From: Capsicum annuum
Lineage: Eukaryota; Streptophyta; Magnoliopsida; Solanales; Solanaceae
Length of the DNA stretch: 64,000 nucleotides
Reading direction: 5' to 3'
Assembly: GCF_002878395.1 (NCBI RefSeq)
Contig: NC_061121.1
Location: 15,324,902-15,388,901, forward strand
Below the pieces are notes generated by a model. It saw only the letters and a program-made list of their open reading frames with translations, did no database searches and was not told where the DNA came from. The position numbers and the translations under genes were made by a program. Position 1 is the stretch's first letter, and the number at the start of each line of letters is the position of its first letter. Of this stretch, positions 1 to 11,188 are shown piece by piece.

Positions 1-45
1 TACAAAAGATTTTGCTAAGTGTTACTTATTTTGGAATGGAGGGAG
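1..45. mobile_element. End of a Stowaway-like MITE (cut by window edge)
   Basis: The window opens inside a short element ending in GGAGGGAG followed by TA. This is the usual Stowaway (Tc1/mariner) terminus and target site, and the intact copy near 62778-63019 has the same ending. Only the last 45 bases are visible. Confidence 0.5.
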
Positions 46-361
46 TAATAAATTCAATATTTGTACTGTACTTCCTCTTTTACATTGTGTGATGCCATTT
101 CAAATTATTAAAATTGTATTATGAAGGTATCTGATTGACAATGTGTTTAAGATGTTAATTAGGACTTATATTCTATCTTACTGATAATATGAGAAAACTT
201 AAAGGAATGATTGTAGCTCAATGAATTTGAAATCTTAAGAAGTTAAAATTTATGGCATGTCGTATAAATTGGGAGAGAGAGTGTACTAATTAGCACTTCT
301 ACGGAAAACTTTATTATGTGGAGTATTTTTGTTACAAAGAAGTGGAACTACTTATTGTTTT
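46..361. other. AT-rich spacer, nothing recognised
   Basis: No open frame, RNA gene or clear repeat can be supported here. Confidence 0.5.
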
Positions 362-705
362 GGGGAGACGTGATTAGGTAGGATATGACACAACTTCGGC
401 TCACCAATGACATGACCTTTGATAGGAGGCTGTGGAGGTCAAAAATAGATAATCTGATGTATTGCTTTCCTATTCCTTGAGTATTAGTTTTCATTCATGT
501 TTTTTCGTATTGGTAGATTTTTATTTTTACTTGTTGTTTCTATAGCATCACTTATTGTACTATCTTCTTCTTGTTGTTTCTGCTTTATTTGTGCTGAGTG
601 TCTATCGAAAATAATATCTCTACCTTCTTAAAGTACAGATAAGATCTATATACTCTCTACCTCACATACCCCACTTGTGAAATTACACTGAGATTGTTGT
701 TGATT
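362..705 (+). mobile_element. Decayed 3' end of an RTE-type LINE
   Basis: The stretch at 362-445 parallels the last coding part of the LINE at 15785-15870 (GACATGATTAGG, then CTTGATAGGAAGGTGTGGAGG in that copy). Positions 640-705 parallel its 3' tail (TATACTCTACC, CCCCA, ATTACACTG, GTTGTTG). The middle is heavily diverged 3' UTR. It is an old, 5'-truncated insertion with no coding capacity. Confidence 0.65.
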
Positions 706-825
706 TATTCAAGCATGATTTTCTTTCACAGTTTGACTAATGTTTTTCATTACATTCATGAAAGAAAAGTTTGTGCTTGTAAATCTAATAGTACGTATTT
801 TTAATACTGTAGTGAAAGCAGCAGC

Positions 826-960
826 AACAATAACATACCTAGTGTATCCCCACGAGTGGGGTCTAGGAAGGATAAAGTGTATGCAGTTCACACCACTATC
901 TCAGACGAAGTAGAGAGGCTGTTTCCAATAGACCCCCGATTCAGGACAAATAACACTATA
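826..960 (-). mobile_element. LINE/SINE tail fragment, opposite orientation
   Basis: Read on the minus strand, this gives the same tail as 16085-16215: GTCTATTGGAAACAGCCTC, then a diverged GTATACTCTACC block, GACCCCAC and GATACACT. It is a second truncated tail facing the copy at 362-705. LINEs and some Solanaceae SINEs share this tail, so the exact source is uncertain. Confidence 0.6.
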
Positions 961-1237
961 AAAATATAAAAACAACGAATAAAATGGTATAACACATCAA
1001 TAGATAGTAAAAGAAACAAGAAACTCACAGAGTAATACTATACACTATCTATTCAAAAATAACAAAAATCACCAAATTAAAGCACCATGAACAAGTTACT
1101 ACAAGACATATGCATAACACTATGACAACAGACAGAACTACAGGCAACACACTCCTTCCTACTAACAAAAAATTTGGTGATAATCCTTGTGCAAAATGTG
1201 GCTTAACCCGATGGTCTGCTGTTACATGTACCACACA

Positions 1238-1246
1238 TGGTGATTA
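1238..1246. repeat. Left 9-bp target-site duplication of MULE copy 1
   Basis: TGGTGATTA lies directly before the left TIR. GGGTGATTA follows the right TIR at 10201-10209, so 8 of 9 bases match. Nine-bp duplications are the signature of Mutator-like transposases. Confidence 0.8.
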
Positions 1247-1964
1247 GAGAGGATTTGACAAAATGCCCACTTTGAAAACTTAATTTGGAGAAAACCCACC
1301 AAATTTCTTTTTCATTTATTTTTTAGGGGTTAGCGTTCGAAAAATTCAAAAAGTGAGGTAGGGTTGTGGGGTGGGCCTCTTTAACATTTTTAAAAGTTGG
1401 GGATAAAATATAACTTTGTAAAAAGTACAATATGGTCCCTTTTTATATTTATTAAATTTTCAAACATTTTTTAAATTCATTTAATAAATTCAACTCTCTC
1501 CTCACATACTCTTCTTCTCTCGATTTTTCTTTATATTTTTCGAAAAAAATATGTTTTGCTCAATTCTTGCTCCCTAAGTCAAAATTTTTTAGTTTTTCTT
1601 GCTTAGGTAAGTTTAATCTTCTTCTTCGATCAGTTTTAGATCCATTTTAATTTTTTTTGTTCCGTTTTGTGTTTGGGTTCTTTGATTTTATCAAAAATTA
1701 CACTATTCTTCATTGAATTAGTCAAAATCTGAGTGTTTTTAGTTAATATTGTTGATTCCGCATGTTTAATCGTGTTTTGCTTTGGATAATGACTAGAAAA
1801 TTTTTGAATTTTCGTATTTATATTGCGTATGATTTTGATTCTTTTGTACTGAATTGGACCCATTTTAATGATGTTCTTGTAATTGTGAATTGCACTGCCA
1901 ATATCTGGAGAAGTTGAAAATTGATGTGTATATTTGATCTGAGGTGTTTTTCATTTTTCTTAAT

Positions 1965-2070
1965 GGATCAGTGGTCGATAGATTGACCACTATAGATTTA
2001 TTTTAGATACATTTTTTATTTTTTTAATAGATCAGTGGTCGATAAATCAATCACTACGGATTCATTTTTG
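1965..2070 (+). repeat. Two-copy hairpin repeat in the leader of the DUF1985-type gene
   Basis: A roughly 65-70-bp unit occurs twice. Each begins GATCAGTGGTCGATA. In the first, AGTGGTC (1970-1976) and GACCACT (1985-1991) form a perfect 7-bp inverted repeat around an 8-base loop; the second has decayed. MULE copy 2 keeps the same pair at about 11060-11165. It lies just upstream of the presumed start codon and could be a protein-binding site or leader structure. Confidence 0.6.
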
Positions 2071-2084
2071 GTTGTAGATCATAG

Positions 2085-3943
2085 ATGCTGAAAGTTCATA
2101 GAGCAGTTAAAAGGCCTGCTTCCACTGCTTCTAGAAGTAGGAAGCGAAGAATCGAAGAAGTTTTCAAAACTTCGAAAAGGAAAAAAACTGTAATCGATGA
2201 ATTCGAGTCGGAAATTGAATAAAAAAATCGTTGTCGAGATTGACGAATTTGACGAAAGTAGTGCACATGAAAGTGATGATGTTGAGGATAGTGAAGGGAA
2301 AAGTGAAGAAAAAAGTGAAAGTTATAGCGTTGAAGATGAGGACAGGAGAGATAGTGGAGACTGGAAGGAGGATGATCCCCTATCCTTGCTAATTTATTTG
2401 ACAGATATCTCCATTGAGTCGTACGACCTAACAACTTGGATGAATGAGCTAGGTTATTTTCCTGTAGAGCAAGAGTGACGGTCTATTGAGAGTTTAGAAG
2501 GATTCTAGTTAAACAAAAGTTGTATGCTGATTTTAAGAAGACTTGTTTCGGACACTTGAAACATATGTCGGATCATTTTAAGTTTAATGGACAGATGATC
2601 CATTATGTGTTGCTGCGACATATAAAAACTAATAAAAAACTTCTTGAAATTTGGTTCTATGTGAACGGTAAACCAACTTATTTCGAATTAAAGGAATTTG
2701 CTCTGATATGAAGCTGAATTGTTCAGCATATCCTCAATTTATTATAGACTCATACCTATTTATGTACCAATACATAGACCCTATAGATTTATTTATGCTT
2801 CTATTAATTACAGGTTTGGATATATGAGGTCTTTCTTTATCTGAGAAGTTACACCAGAAAATCGTTGAATTCTCCTTTGCCCATTCCCCATCTACTTAGA
2901 TGAAACACGTCGAAGTGCGACAATATAATGGAAGGAGATCCATTTAAGTTCAAAGAAAATAGCACAAAGGTAAACTTATACTTATTATAATATGATAATA
3001 ATAATGTAGTTTATATTTATTTTTATTATAGATTGTGCACCCGTACCTTACCCCTACTGTTCGTGAGATGGGCCAGAGATACATGAAAATATTTAAGCCA
3101 TATACAAACAAAGTTAAGGATACATCCATCGATGCCTTGAAGGTGCAGTTAAAAGGCGTGATCGTCCTTACTTCCTCAGCAGAGGTCGCGGACGAAGACA
3201 GAGATTTGGGTAGTCACAATTATGTTTCAAGTCCAACACGTGTTTGTGATAATGCTGGTTCAAGTAGACTCAAAATTGCACTAGACGCTTCTAATGATGA
3301 AGACCTGCATGAGCGTGTTGCTTTGGTCAAAAAAAGTGTTATGGATATTGCTTCTTTTGTTAGAGATGAGAGGCTGAGGAGAATCGAGAATAATAAGAAG
3401 AAACAACAAGATGAAGGTAAACTAATTTATCTTTTGTTCTTCCAATTTAATTTTTTGGCATAATTTTACAATTCTTTTAAAATAATGCAGTGCACCTCGA
3501 TAGCGCCCCTATAGCCGACATCAAGTAAACCTCGAAGAACTTGCAGTCATAGTAACTGACATTGCTACAGCAAATGAAAAAATTGAAAAAGGGAAGAAAG
3601 AAGAAGAAATGAAAGAGGAGAAGGCAACAAATGAACAAGATAAGAAAGAAGAAGAAGAAAAAGATAAAGAGATGACATCTGAAGAAGAAACAGAAAATGA
3701 GGAGAAAACAGAAAAAGATAGTGAAAAGAAATCAAAAGAAGAAGAAGAGAAAAACGAGAAGGCAGTTGATGAAGAAGTAGTGGCTGAACAGGAGGTTGAA
3801 AATATTGAAGAAGAGAAGAAATCATCAAAAGAAGAAGAGAAGGAAAATAAGAAGAAAGAAGTAGAAGAAGAGCAAAAAAAAATAAAGAAAATGAAGTGGA
3901 ATTGATGGGCATTGTTAAGGAACTCAATGATGATAACATATAG
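2085..3943 (+). pseudogene. MULE cargo gene with DUF1985-type domain, broken (copy 1)
   Basis: The start ATG at 2085 opens a basic segment rich in Arg and Lys (nuclear-localisation-like), then an acidic Glu/Asp/Ser stretch (2197-2370). Next comes the DUF1985-type core: FKKTCFGHL and FNGQMIHYVLLR followed by WFYVNGKP (2526-2700). A further exon at about 2815-2965 includes DNIMEGDPFKF, and 3032-3415 reads HPYLTPTVREM and onward. The last exon (about 3490-3943) is an extreme Glu/Lys block ending near 3943. Frameshifts near 2217 and 2475 and several stops break it. Introns have plausible GT-AG borders. Plant DUF1985 proteins are often joined to Ulp1-type C48 proteases inside MULEs, but I see no protease domain here. 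The function is unknown; the composition suggests a nuclear, DNA- or chromatin-associated protein. Confidence 0.65.
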
Positions 3944-4252
3944 TTTGTTGGTTTGGAACAAACAATTTTCTTAATAATTTGTTGTTTTAAATAATTTTAT
4001 TTTTATGGATAATTGAATTAATATATTTGGCATCTCAATGACGACATTTACTAATGAATTTATGTTCAGTTATTCCATTGCCTTGTTAGATTAAACAGTT
4101 GATTGCATTATGTTCAGTTACTGTCATGGTTTATAGAGGTCGATGATAAGCGTCACAGAAGTGATTCTCTAATAAGTATATATTACACCCACGGTTAATT
4201 TAAGAAAACATACATCTATTTATTCAGTTTCCTACATCCCTATTACACCTTT

Positions 4253-4776
4253 TCAAAGAGCCAACACCAACAACAAACCATACAATAATTTTTTTAGGTC
4301 ATTCTCTTTTTCTTCGGACAAAATCAACCTACGCTTTAGTTGATCCCTCTCTATTTCGATTTCTTTTAGTGATACTTTCAAGTAATCCCTTTACTCTTCG
4401 GCTTCTTTTAACAATGTCATGAGTAGATCTCTATTTTCTTTAGATTTTCGAAGCCTTTGTATTATTTGAAACTTGGAAACACCTTGAAAATTTGATGTTG
4501 ATGGGCTGCTCATCGGTGAGTCTTCCACAAGCCACTTAAAAAAAGAGCATCTGTCAGTATCCTTGACAAAAAAAAAGAAGTTATTACATGAATTTGCTTA
4601 CTTAAATAAAGAAAAGATAAATCACATGTTCATGTACGCACTTACCTTTCCAACCGCACAATTACAAAATTTTCGACCTGAATTCGAATCGATGCGTGAT
4701 GTTCTCAAACAAATGAATTACCACAATGATATATGTAGGACACTTTTGCATTTGATGTTTGGGATGTTTGAGACAT
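4253..4776 (-). pseudogene. GRF zinc-finger plus coiled-coil gene, broken (MULE copy 1)
   Basis: Exon 1 runs 4776 to 4646 and exon 2 runs 4561 to 4253, with a GT-AG intron between. The pieces of a GRF zinc finger can be read: a Cys-Gly turn, SRIDSNSGRKFCNC, then across the intron DTDRCSFFKWLVED. A 1-bp deletion in exon 1 (131 nt against 132 in copy 2) and a TGA break the frame. After the finger comes a Glu/Lys/Leu helix of coiled-coil type with one stop (RDYLKVSLKEIEIERDQLKR), then a short hydrophobic tail. GRF fingers bind single-stranded nucleic acid in other proteins. In this MULE the role is unknown. It lies between the DUF1985-type gene and mudrA, and shares mudrA's strand. Confidence 0.6.
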
Positions 4777-5041
4777 TGTAGTTGTTTAAAAATGAACAAA
4801 AAAAATAAAAAAAATGAGAGCGTTAAAATAAAAATAGACTTCATTTTATACAAAAAAAAAGTAAGATATTGTTGTTGGATATGATTTGACATGTAATTTA
4901 TTACCGTTGTAAAAATATAATATTTAAATTTTGATACTGTTGGACCTCTTTCATAGACCTTAAATATAATCTATGCCTTCTCATGCATTGGGTAGATGAT
5001 GAAACGTATAGATCGACAGTTGGTCAATGGTAGGGTATTTA

Positions 5042-6267
5042 TGGGTTCGTGAAATGGTAAATAAATATTAGTACATAGTCAAAAATATAAATAATTAAAT
5101 AAATAAAATTGATTTGAGGGTCATCGATGGTGTCCAGTGTAAATCATAGACTTAAAGCCTTGTCAAAAATATGTCGTATAGGTTTATCACCCTTATTATC
5201 ATATTTGAATAATAATAATAATTAATTAATAAAATAATAAATAGTTGAATTTTATGCAATTAAATGAGCTTAAACAAGTCATGTGATCGTATGAGAGTCC
5301 ACATAAATTGTAGAAGGTGATCAAAGATGTGTGAGGACGGGTAGTGATTGTACAACTAATATCCTTAGGGTAATGTTTACCCAAAGCACACCTATGTTGT
5401 GGGGAATTCATTTATTCAACCACAACTCATCACCTCACATTTTTTTATCACTACTTTCTATTTACGTGGACTCTCATACGATCACATGACTTGGTTAAGA
5501 TCATTTAATTGCATAGAATCCAATTATTTATTATTTTATTAATTAAATAATCCTTTTCAAAATATGTTCTAGTCATGGTTTATAAATAAATATCATCGTC
5601 TAGTTATTCAATTGTGGAAGTAGTTCACAGTCTATATCAGACCGAGTAAATAACAAAGCATAGTCTAGCATAAACGATGGACTACTTCATTAATAAAAGA
5701 ACTAGACTAGGATACATATGTATAGACCATAACTAGCACATATTTTGAAAATGATTATTTAATTAATAAAATAATAAGTAATTGAATTTTATGCAATTAA
5801 ATGATCCTAAACAAGTCATGTGATCATATGAGAGTCCACGTAAATTGAAAGTGGTGATCAAAGATGTGTGAGGTGATGAGTTGTGGTTGAACAACCAACA
5901 ACCTTAGGGCAATATTTACCAAAGCACAGGTATGTTGTGAAGAATTCATTTGTTCACCCACTACCCATCCTCACACATCTTTGATCACCTTCTCCAATTT
6001 ATGTGGACTCTTATACGATCACATGATTTGTTTAAACTCCTTTTATTGTATAAAATCCAATTATTAATTTTTAATTAATTAATTATTCCTATTTTTATAA
6101 TATGCTACTAAGGGCAATAAACCAATACGGTATATTATTGACAAGGCTTTACATCTAAAAATTACATTGTACACAATTGATGACCCTCAAATCAATTTTA
6201 TTTATTTTAATTATTTATATTTTTGACTATGTACTAATGTTTGTTTACCATTTTCACCAACCTGTAT
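5042..6267. repeat. 1.2-kb imperfect palindrome inside MULE copy 1
   Basis: The left arm (about 5042-5640) and right arm (about 5660-6267) are inverse copies around a short spacer near 5641-5660. The outer arms share ATTAGTACATAGTCAAAAAT and GATTTGAGGGTCATC, and the middle arms share TTTTCAAAATATGT. Each arm holds its own smaller hairpin (5217-5400 against 5405-5552, and 5755-5940 against 5945-6085), so one 150-185-bp module occurs four times in alternating orientation. No protein is encoded. MULE copy 2 keeps one arm only. Confidence 0.8.
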
Positions 6268-6279
6268 AGTGGAATTCAT

Positions 6280-7361
6280 CGATTACGTAGACGTTCACTC
6301 ATAGATATTGATCTCGATAAATCGTAAACTCTATCGACTTTGTGATTAATTTTGTATAAATCAGCATAATTGCGGATAGAACAGATTCATTATCCATTAT
6401 CATATATAAATTAATTTTGACATCTGAAAACTGTTTCATTTATCTTCTTATAAGGAAAATTGCAAAATTTCAAACAAGAACAAAATTGTAAAATTAAAGT
6501 AGAGACAAATGTAGAAAAAAAATATTTCATTTCATAAGTTCATTGCAATGGTTTAACACCATATGTACAACAAAATACCATAAAAAAGGGCAAAATAAAG
6601 AATCTTTCATCTAATAAATTCCCTGACCATGAAAACTTCTTTGCAATGAACTTAAAACTACAACTACAGCAGAAATTAAAACCTAAACTAATGGGATGGT
6701 GAGGGGGTGATCAACTCTCGGGCTCCATGTTCATCCTTTCCACGATGGACCATAAAAATGGGCAATACGCCAGAGTTCATGATGGAGATTCTCCTTGTCC
6801 TGACCTAGACTGTAGAAGAGATAGTCTAGGTTATTTCGAAGGAGGAGAAAGTCATGGCAACGCTGGAAACGAACCCTTCTTCATGGTGTGAGTGGAATTC
6901 TCGGCATTTGGTCTTATTTATCAATTTTTTAGGTTGAAGAAGATAATATTATGTATAGTTGATGGTTATTTATATAGACCAAAATAAAAGCCTTTGGTCT
7001 TCCCGCCTAGTCGTAGGTAGATGCATGGATCAATGAAAGTCGAAGAGGTAGCGTATACCCAATCGACGCAGGGTGTGTGTGGACGTGCAATAGCTTTTTT
7101 GATGTGTCATAAATGCTCGACTGTTCATCTGTTCGTTTGAATAATTAGGGTTTTTCAATAGACTTGAAATATGATCGATAATAAACTATGTGGTATATAA
7201 ATACTACTCCTAATAGACTTGACACACAATATATGCAATAACTTAAAAGATTGATAACAGGCAAGGAGTAAAATATATAAAACTGGCATTAGTCAGACCA
7301 CTGCAGGGTTGTCAAAATGCATACACTGCCATGACTTACAAAAACACAAATTCATAAAAGT
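6280..7361. other. Non-coding part of MULE copy 1 between palindrome and mudrA
   Basis: This is mostly AT-rich sequence without homology to MULE copy 2, which lacks the interval. The only open stretch is 49 codons on the minus strand (6880 to 6731), containing FLLLRNNLDYLFYSLGQDKE and HHELWRIAHF. It looks like a conserved protein fragment, possibly a 3' exon of the element's own gene set, but I do not recognise the family. Confidence 0.4.
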
Positions 7362-9558
7362 CTATCTATGATTTTTTGTTATTACAAGTGGTTCTCTTGT
7401 GACCGAGTCTCTTGCACAGTGAATATTTGTTTCTCCTCTTCGACTTGAAAGACTTTCCTACACCCTTAAACATTTCCTTTTCTTCCTTCCGAGCTTGGTG
7501 TCAACAAGGGGTGGAATAATATTTACATCTAGCAATTCTTGTGGCACGCGCCATTCGTACTCTAAAGAGACAACACTAATTGATTTCGAATATGCAAGGA
7601 GGCACTCTTTCACTTTATACACGTGTGAAAAGTACTGGTAAATTCTCAAACCATAATCATCGTCGTACTTCAATAAAAAAGTGGTCATCACGTGAATGCG
7701 TGATATTTTGAACAAGTCAAACTTCTTGCAAGGACACGACTTTTCCAATAGGTTGACTTAGGTCGTTGGACCCCTGCCAAATAGTGGGAATTGGTTCTCA
7801 TCCCCACTTAAGTTCTCTACATAGAAGGAGTTTCCCTAGCACATATTATCCCTTATAATTTTTTTGGCGACAAGCACGAATTCGGTATCTTTATAGTTGG
7901 GGACATATGCACGTCTCTCCCTAAATATCGTACCAAACCTCTTAGAAATCTAATTGAATATGAATGCCACGAGGTACGCCCTTTTAGAAATCAACATAGA
8001 GTTGACCGACTCGGCAATATTTGTGGTCATCACATCATACCTGTTGTCAGAGAAATGTGCCCTGCTCCACTTCTCAAAACCAAGGTCATACTTGAGGAAA
8101 GAGGTTGCCTCGGGGCAATAGTTCTTAAGTTCCTCAAAATGATCCCTAAACTCCTCAAAAGAGTATGACTTTGCCCTGTTTTATTATAGATAGAGGTGAT
8201 CTCTATAGTGGTGATTTACCTGAAGATTTTCACCTAGGTTCCTTATGCAGTACCTGTGATGATCATAGTTGTAACCCCTCTCAATGTCGTTGGCGATGCA
8301 CTTATGCCTATTACAGATAAAGCACAAATCTGGTCCATTGACCACTATAGACTTTATCTTCTCAAAGAAGAACGTCCAAGATGCGTCATTCTCCTTGTTA
8401 ATGACGCAAAAGGCAATGGGATAAACATGATTCTCCGTATCCCATGCAACCATATTTAGCAGCATGTCCTCGTACTTACCGTGTAAATGAGTGTGGTCAA
8501 TCTTAACAAACTTTCTCAGATGGTCGAATCCCCTAATGGAAGGTCTCAAGGCTAAAAAGTAGTACATAAACCTACAATCCTCCTTGTTCACCATGATGGA
8601 ATAGGTAGAGCCAACATTAAGAGCATCGATAATGTATGAAAAAGCTGGCAGGCAGGAATACCAGTGCTCCGGTGTCCCTCGAACCATTTCCTTGGCCATC
8701 ACACCCCCATCCAACATTTCCAATAGGTTGGTCTACTGGTAAAGTACTTGAAAACAATTCTCCAAATCTCACTAGTGTCCGAACCCTTTCCTTCACGATA
8801 CATATTCACACAGAGTGATGCAATGACTTTAGTCGTGATTTTTTAATGGTTGTGCATGGCATATTTGACACTGCAAGTGTGATCGTCGACGTATTTATAA
8901 ATGAGAAATATGTTCGTCCATTCATACCTCCTCGCCCGCAACATCCACGTACATCTAGGACAAATGGATTTTTACCGATCTACGGCCAACAATAATATCA
9001 TCTCTTTTTTGGTGCTAAATGTTTAATTGACGTCAAAATTAGTTTCATCAAAGATGGTGTGGTTGGTTTGTGATCCCAATCCGCGATCTCCTCTATCTTC
9101 TTGAAAGAAATTAGGATGTACAGATTTCGGTGAACGATCTTCCATATCCCTTGAATGAACATCCAAACTCTCATCTTCAAATGAATCATATTCATCAATT
9201 TTATGGTATGGTGGAGGGATTGTCGGAGACCCAGGACGGCATTTATCCTCAGTAATGGTCTAGAGCCACCGACAACAACATCTAACATGTATAAGGACAC
9301 GTGCCGATCATTCTTTATAAATATGGGGTATAATCTCCCACGCCCATTCATTAGATAGCTAATCACAACGTTCTTTGGCTTGCAATCTAATTCTCCACTC
9401 TCAATTATGATTTGAACCATGTCGTTGTACGAACGGCTGTGACGCAGCGGGTTGGACACTGTCTCCTTGCCAGATAATTTCCACTTCCAATAGTTGGGTA
9501 CCTCCTTCTACACACCCACATAATCACCACCCGTTATAATTACTTCAGCTAATGCCAT
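7362..9558 (-). pseudogene. mudrA-type MULE transposase, broken (copy 1)
   Basis: Read from the ATG at 9558 downward: an N-terminal MuDR region (8998-9459, with PKNVVISYLMNGRGRLYP), a diverged zinc-binding region, the MULE catalytic domain (8723-8184, with ALNVGSTYSI, KIDHTHLHGKYEDMLL and NDASWTFFFEKIK), and the SWIM zinc finger (7748-7458, with CKKFDLFKISRIHV where CxCxnCxH is expected). A DTKLGRKKRK basic tail follows. An in-frame stop lies about 17 codons after the start, and frameshifts separate the blocks, so no active transposase is made. Strand and order match copy 2 at 32000-34245. The Asp of the first catalytic motif is still seen in KIDHTHL; the SWIM Cys of RIHV has been lost. Confidence 0.8.
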
Positions 9559-10200
9559 TATATACCATACTAATAAATAATATATTAAGGTATCGATCTA
9601 TAACTGATCAATTACTGTTATGAAAACCTCCATACAAAAACACAAATGAACGGATTTGAATATAATCGATGCCCTCCTAGCACTGGGATGGACAAATGTA
9701 TTTGTAGGGCTTATAAAATATTGAAATATATCTAATGACGAGGTATTGAGTGGATTTGGAAGCTTTTCAAGCTAGTAAAATGGTGAAAAAAATATTTTTT
9801 GAATTTTTTTTCAAAAAAGATGAAAAAACAATAGAGACTATGACCAAGAATGGAGATTTTCAGTTGTGATGAGCAAGATTTCATTGGAAAAGTGGCCAAA
9901 AAATTCGCCAAAATAAAAAAATATAGGTGAAAAAGGGCAGCTCCTTTTGGTGGCTTGTTGGACATTTTTTTTAATTAAAATAGGGAAATATGAAAAATGG
10001 TGAAAATATGAAAAATGGTGGAAAATATTAAATATTAAATGGATGAGGTGGTGAGACTAAAGTGTAAATTTTAAACTTGTGTGCTAGAGTTGTATATTAG
10101 AAGTGATGATGTCATCCTAGTGACTAAATACTTAATTTTTCAAGACTTGTGTCTAAATACTTAAATAAATTTTTAAAGTGGGTATTTTACAAACTATCTC

Positions 10201-10343
10201 GGGTGATTATAAGTGTTGCATTTCAATTTCTAAATAGTCACTTATGTCTTTTGTATATACTATCCGCCAATTGTTCAAACTACATGTATTAATAATAGTA
10301 TGACTTTTTCCACACTTTTTATGAACTTGCAGGATAGTTTTTG
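10201..10343. other. 143-bp spacer between two MULEs of one family
   Basis: It begins with the right target duplication of MULE copy 1 (GGGTGATTA) and runs to the left TIR of copy 2. No gene is seen. Confidence 0.6.
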
Positions 10344-11188
10344 GAGAGGATTTGGTAAAATGTCCACTTTGAAAACTTAATTTGAAGAATATCCACCTAA
10401 TTTTTTTTTCATTTATCTTTCAGGGTTAGGATTTAGAAAAAGTAAAAAGTGGGGTAGGGTTGTGGGGTCGTGGGTCTCTTTAACATTTTTAAAAGTTGGA
10501 GATAAAATATAACTCTCTACAAAATACAATATGGTCACTTTTTATATTTATGAAAATTTTCAAATATTTTTTAAATTCATTTAATAAATTCAACAACTTT
10601 TCTCTCTCCTCACATATTCTTCTTCTCTCAAATTTTCTTCATAGTTGCTGAAAAAAATAATTTTGCTCGATTCCTGCTCCCGAGTCGAAATTTTTATGCT
10701 TCATTTGCTCAGGTAAGTTTAATCTTCCTTCCCGATCAGTTTTAGATCCATTTTAGTATATTTTTTGTTTTCGTTTTGTGTTGGGGTTCTTTGATTTTAA
10801 CAAAAATTGCACTGTTCTTCATTGAATTAGTCAAAATCTGATTGTTTTTAGTTAATATTATCGATTCTGCATGTTTAATCGTGTTTGCTTTGGATAATGG
10901 CTAGAAAATTTTTGAATTTATATTGCATATTGATTTTGAATTTTTTTACTGAATTAGACCCATTTTAATGGTGTTCTTGTTGTTGTGAATTGCACTGCCA
11001 ATATCTGGAGAAGTTGAAACTTGATTTGCATATTTGATCTGAGGTGTTTTCCCATTTTTCTTATTAGATCAGTGTTCGATAGATCGACCACTACAGATTT
11101 CTTTTTTATTGCATTTTCCCATTTATTTTAATAGATCAGTGGTCGATAAATCAACCAGTACGGATTCATTTTTTGTTGTGGATCATAA

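Larger units (their letters stand above)
1247..10200. mobile_element. MULE copy 1 (Mutator-like DNA transposon, about 9 kb)
   Basis: This is a complete DNA transposon. The left TIR (1247-1278) starts GAGAGGATTTGACAAAATG. The right TIR (10171-10200) is its imperfect inverse, ending TTTTACAAACTATCTC. A 9-bp target duplication flanks it. Inside, from left to right, are a DUF1985-type gene (+), a GRF zinc-finger gene (-), a 1.2-kb palindrome and a mudrA transposase gene (-). All carry stops or frameshifts, so this copy is immobile by itself, although its ends could still be recognised in trans. A second member of the family (10344-34834) has the same gene order, so the cargo belongs to the family and is not a local accident. 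TIRs of only about 30 bp are short for a MULE. Confidence 0.85.

Noticed and set aside
3521..3961. Long Ser/Leu-rich minus-strand open frames (also 13091-13513)
   Set aside because: They are the complement of the Glu/Lys-rich coding block of the DUF1985-type gene; GAA/AAG repeats leave the opposite strand open.
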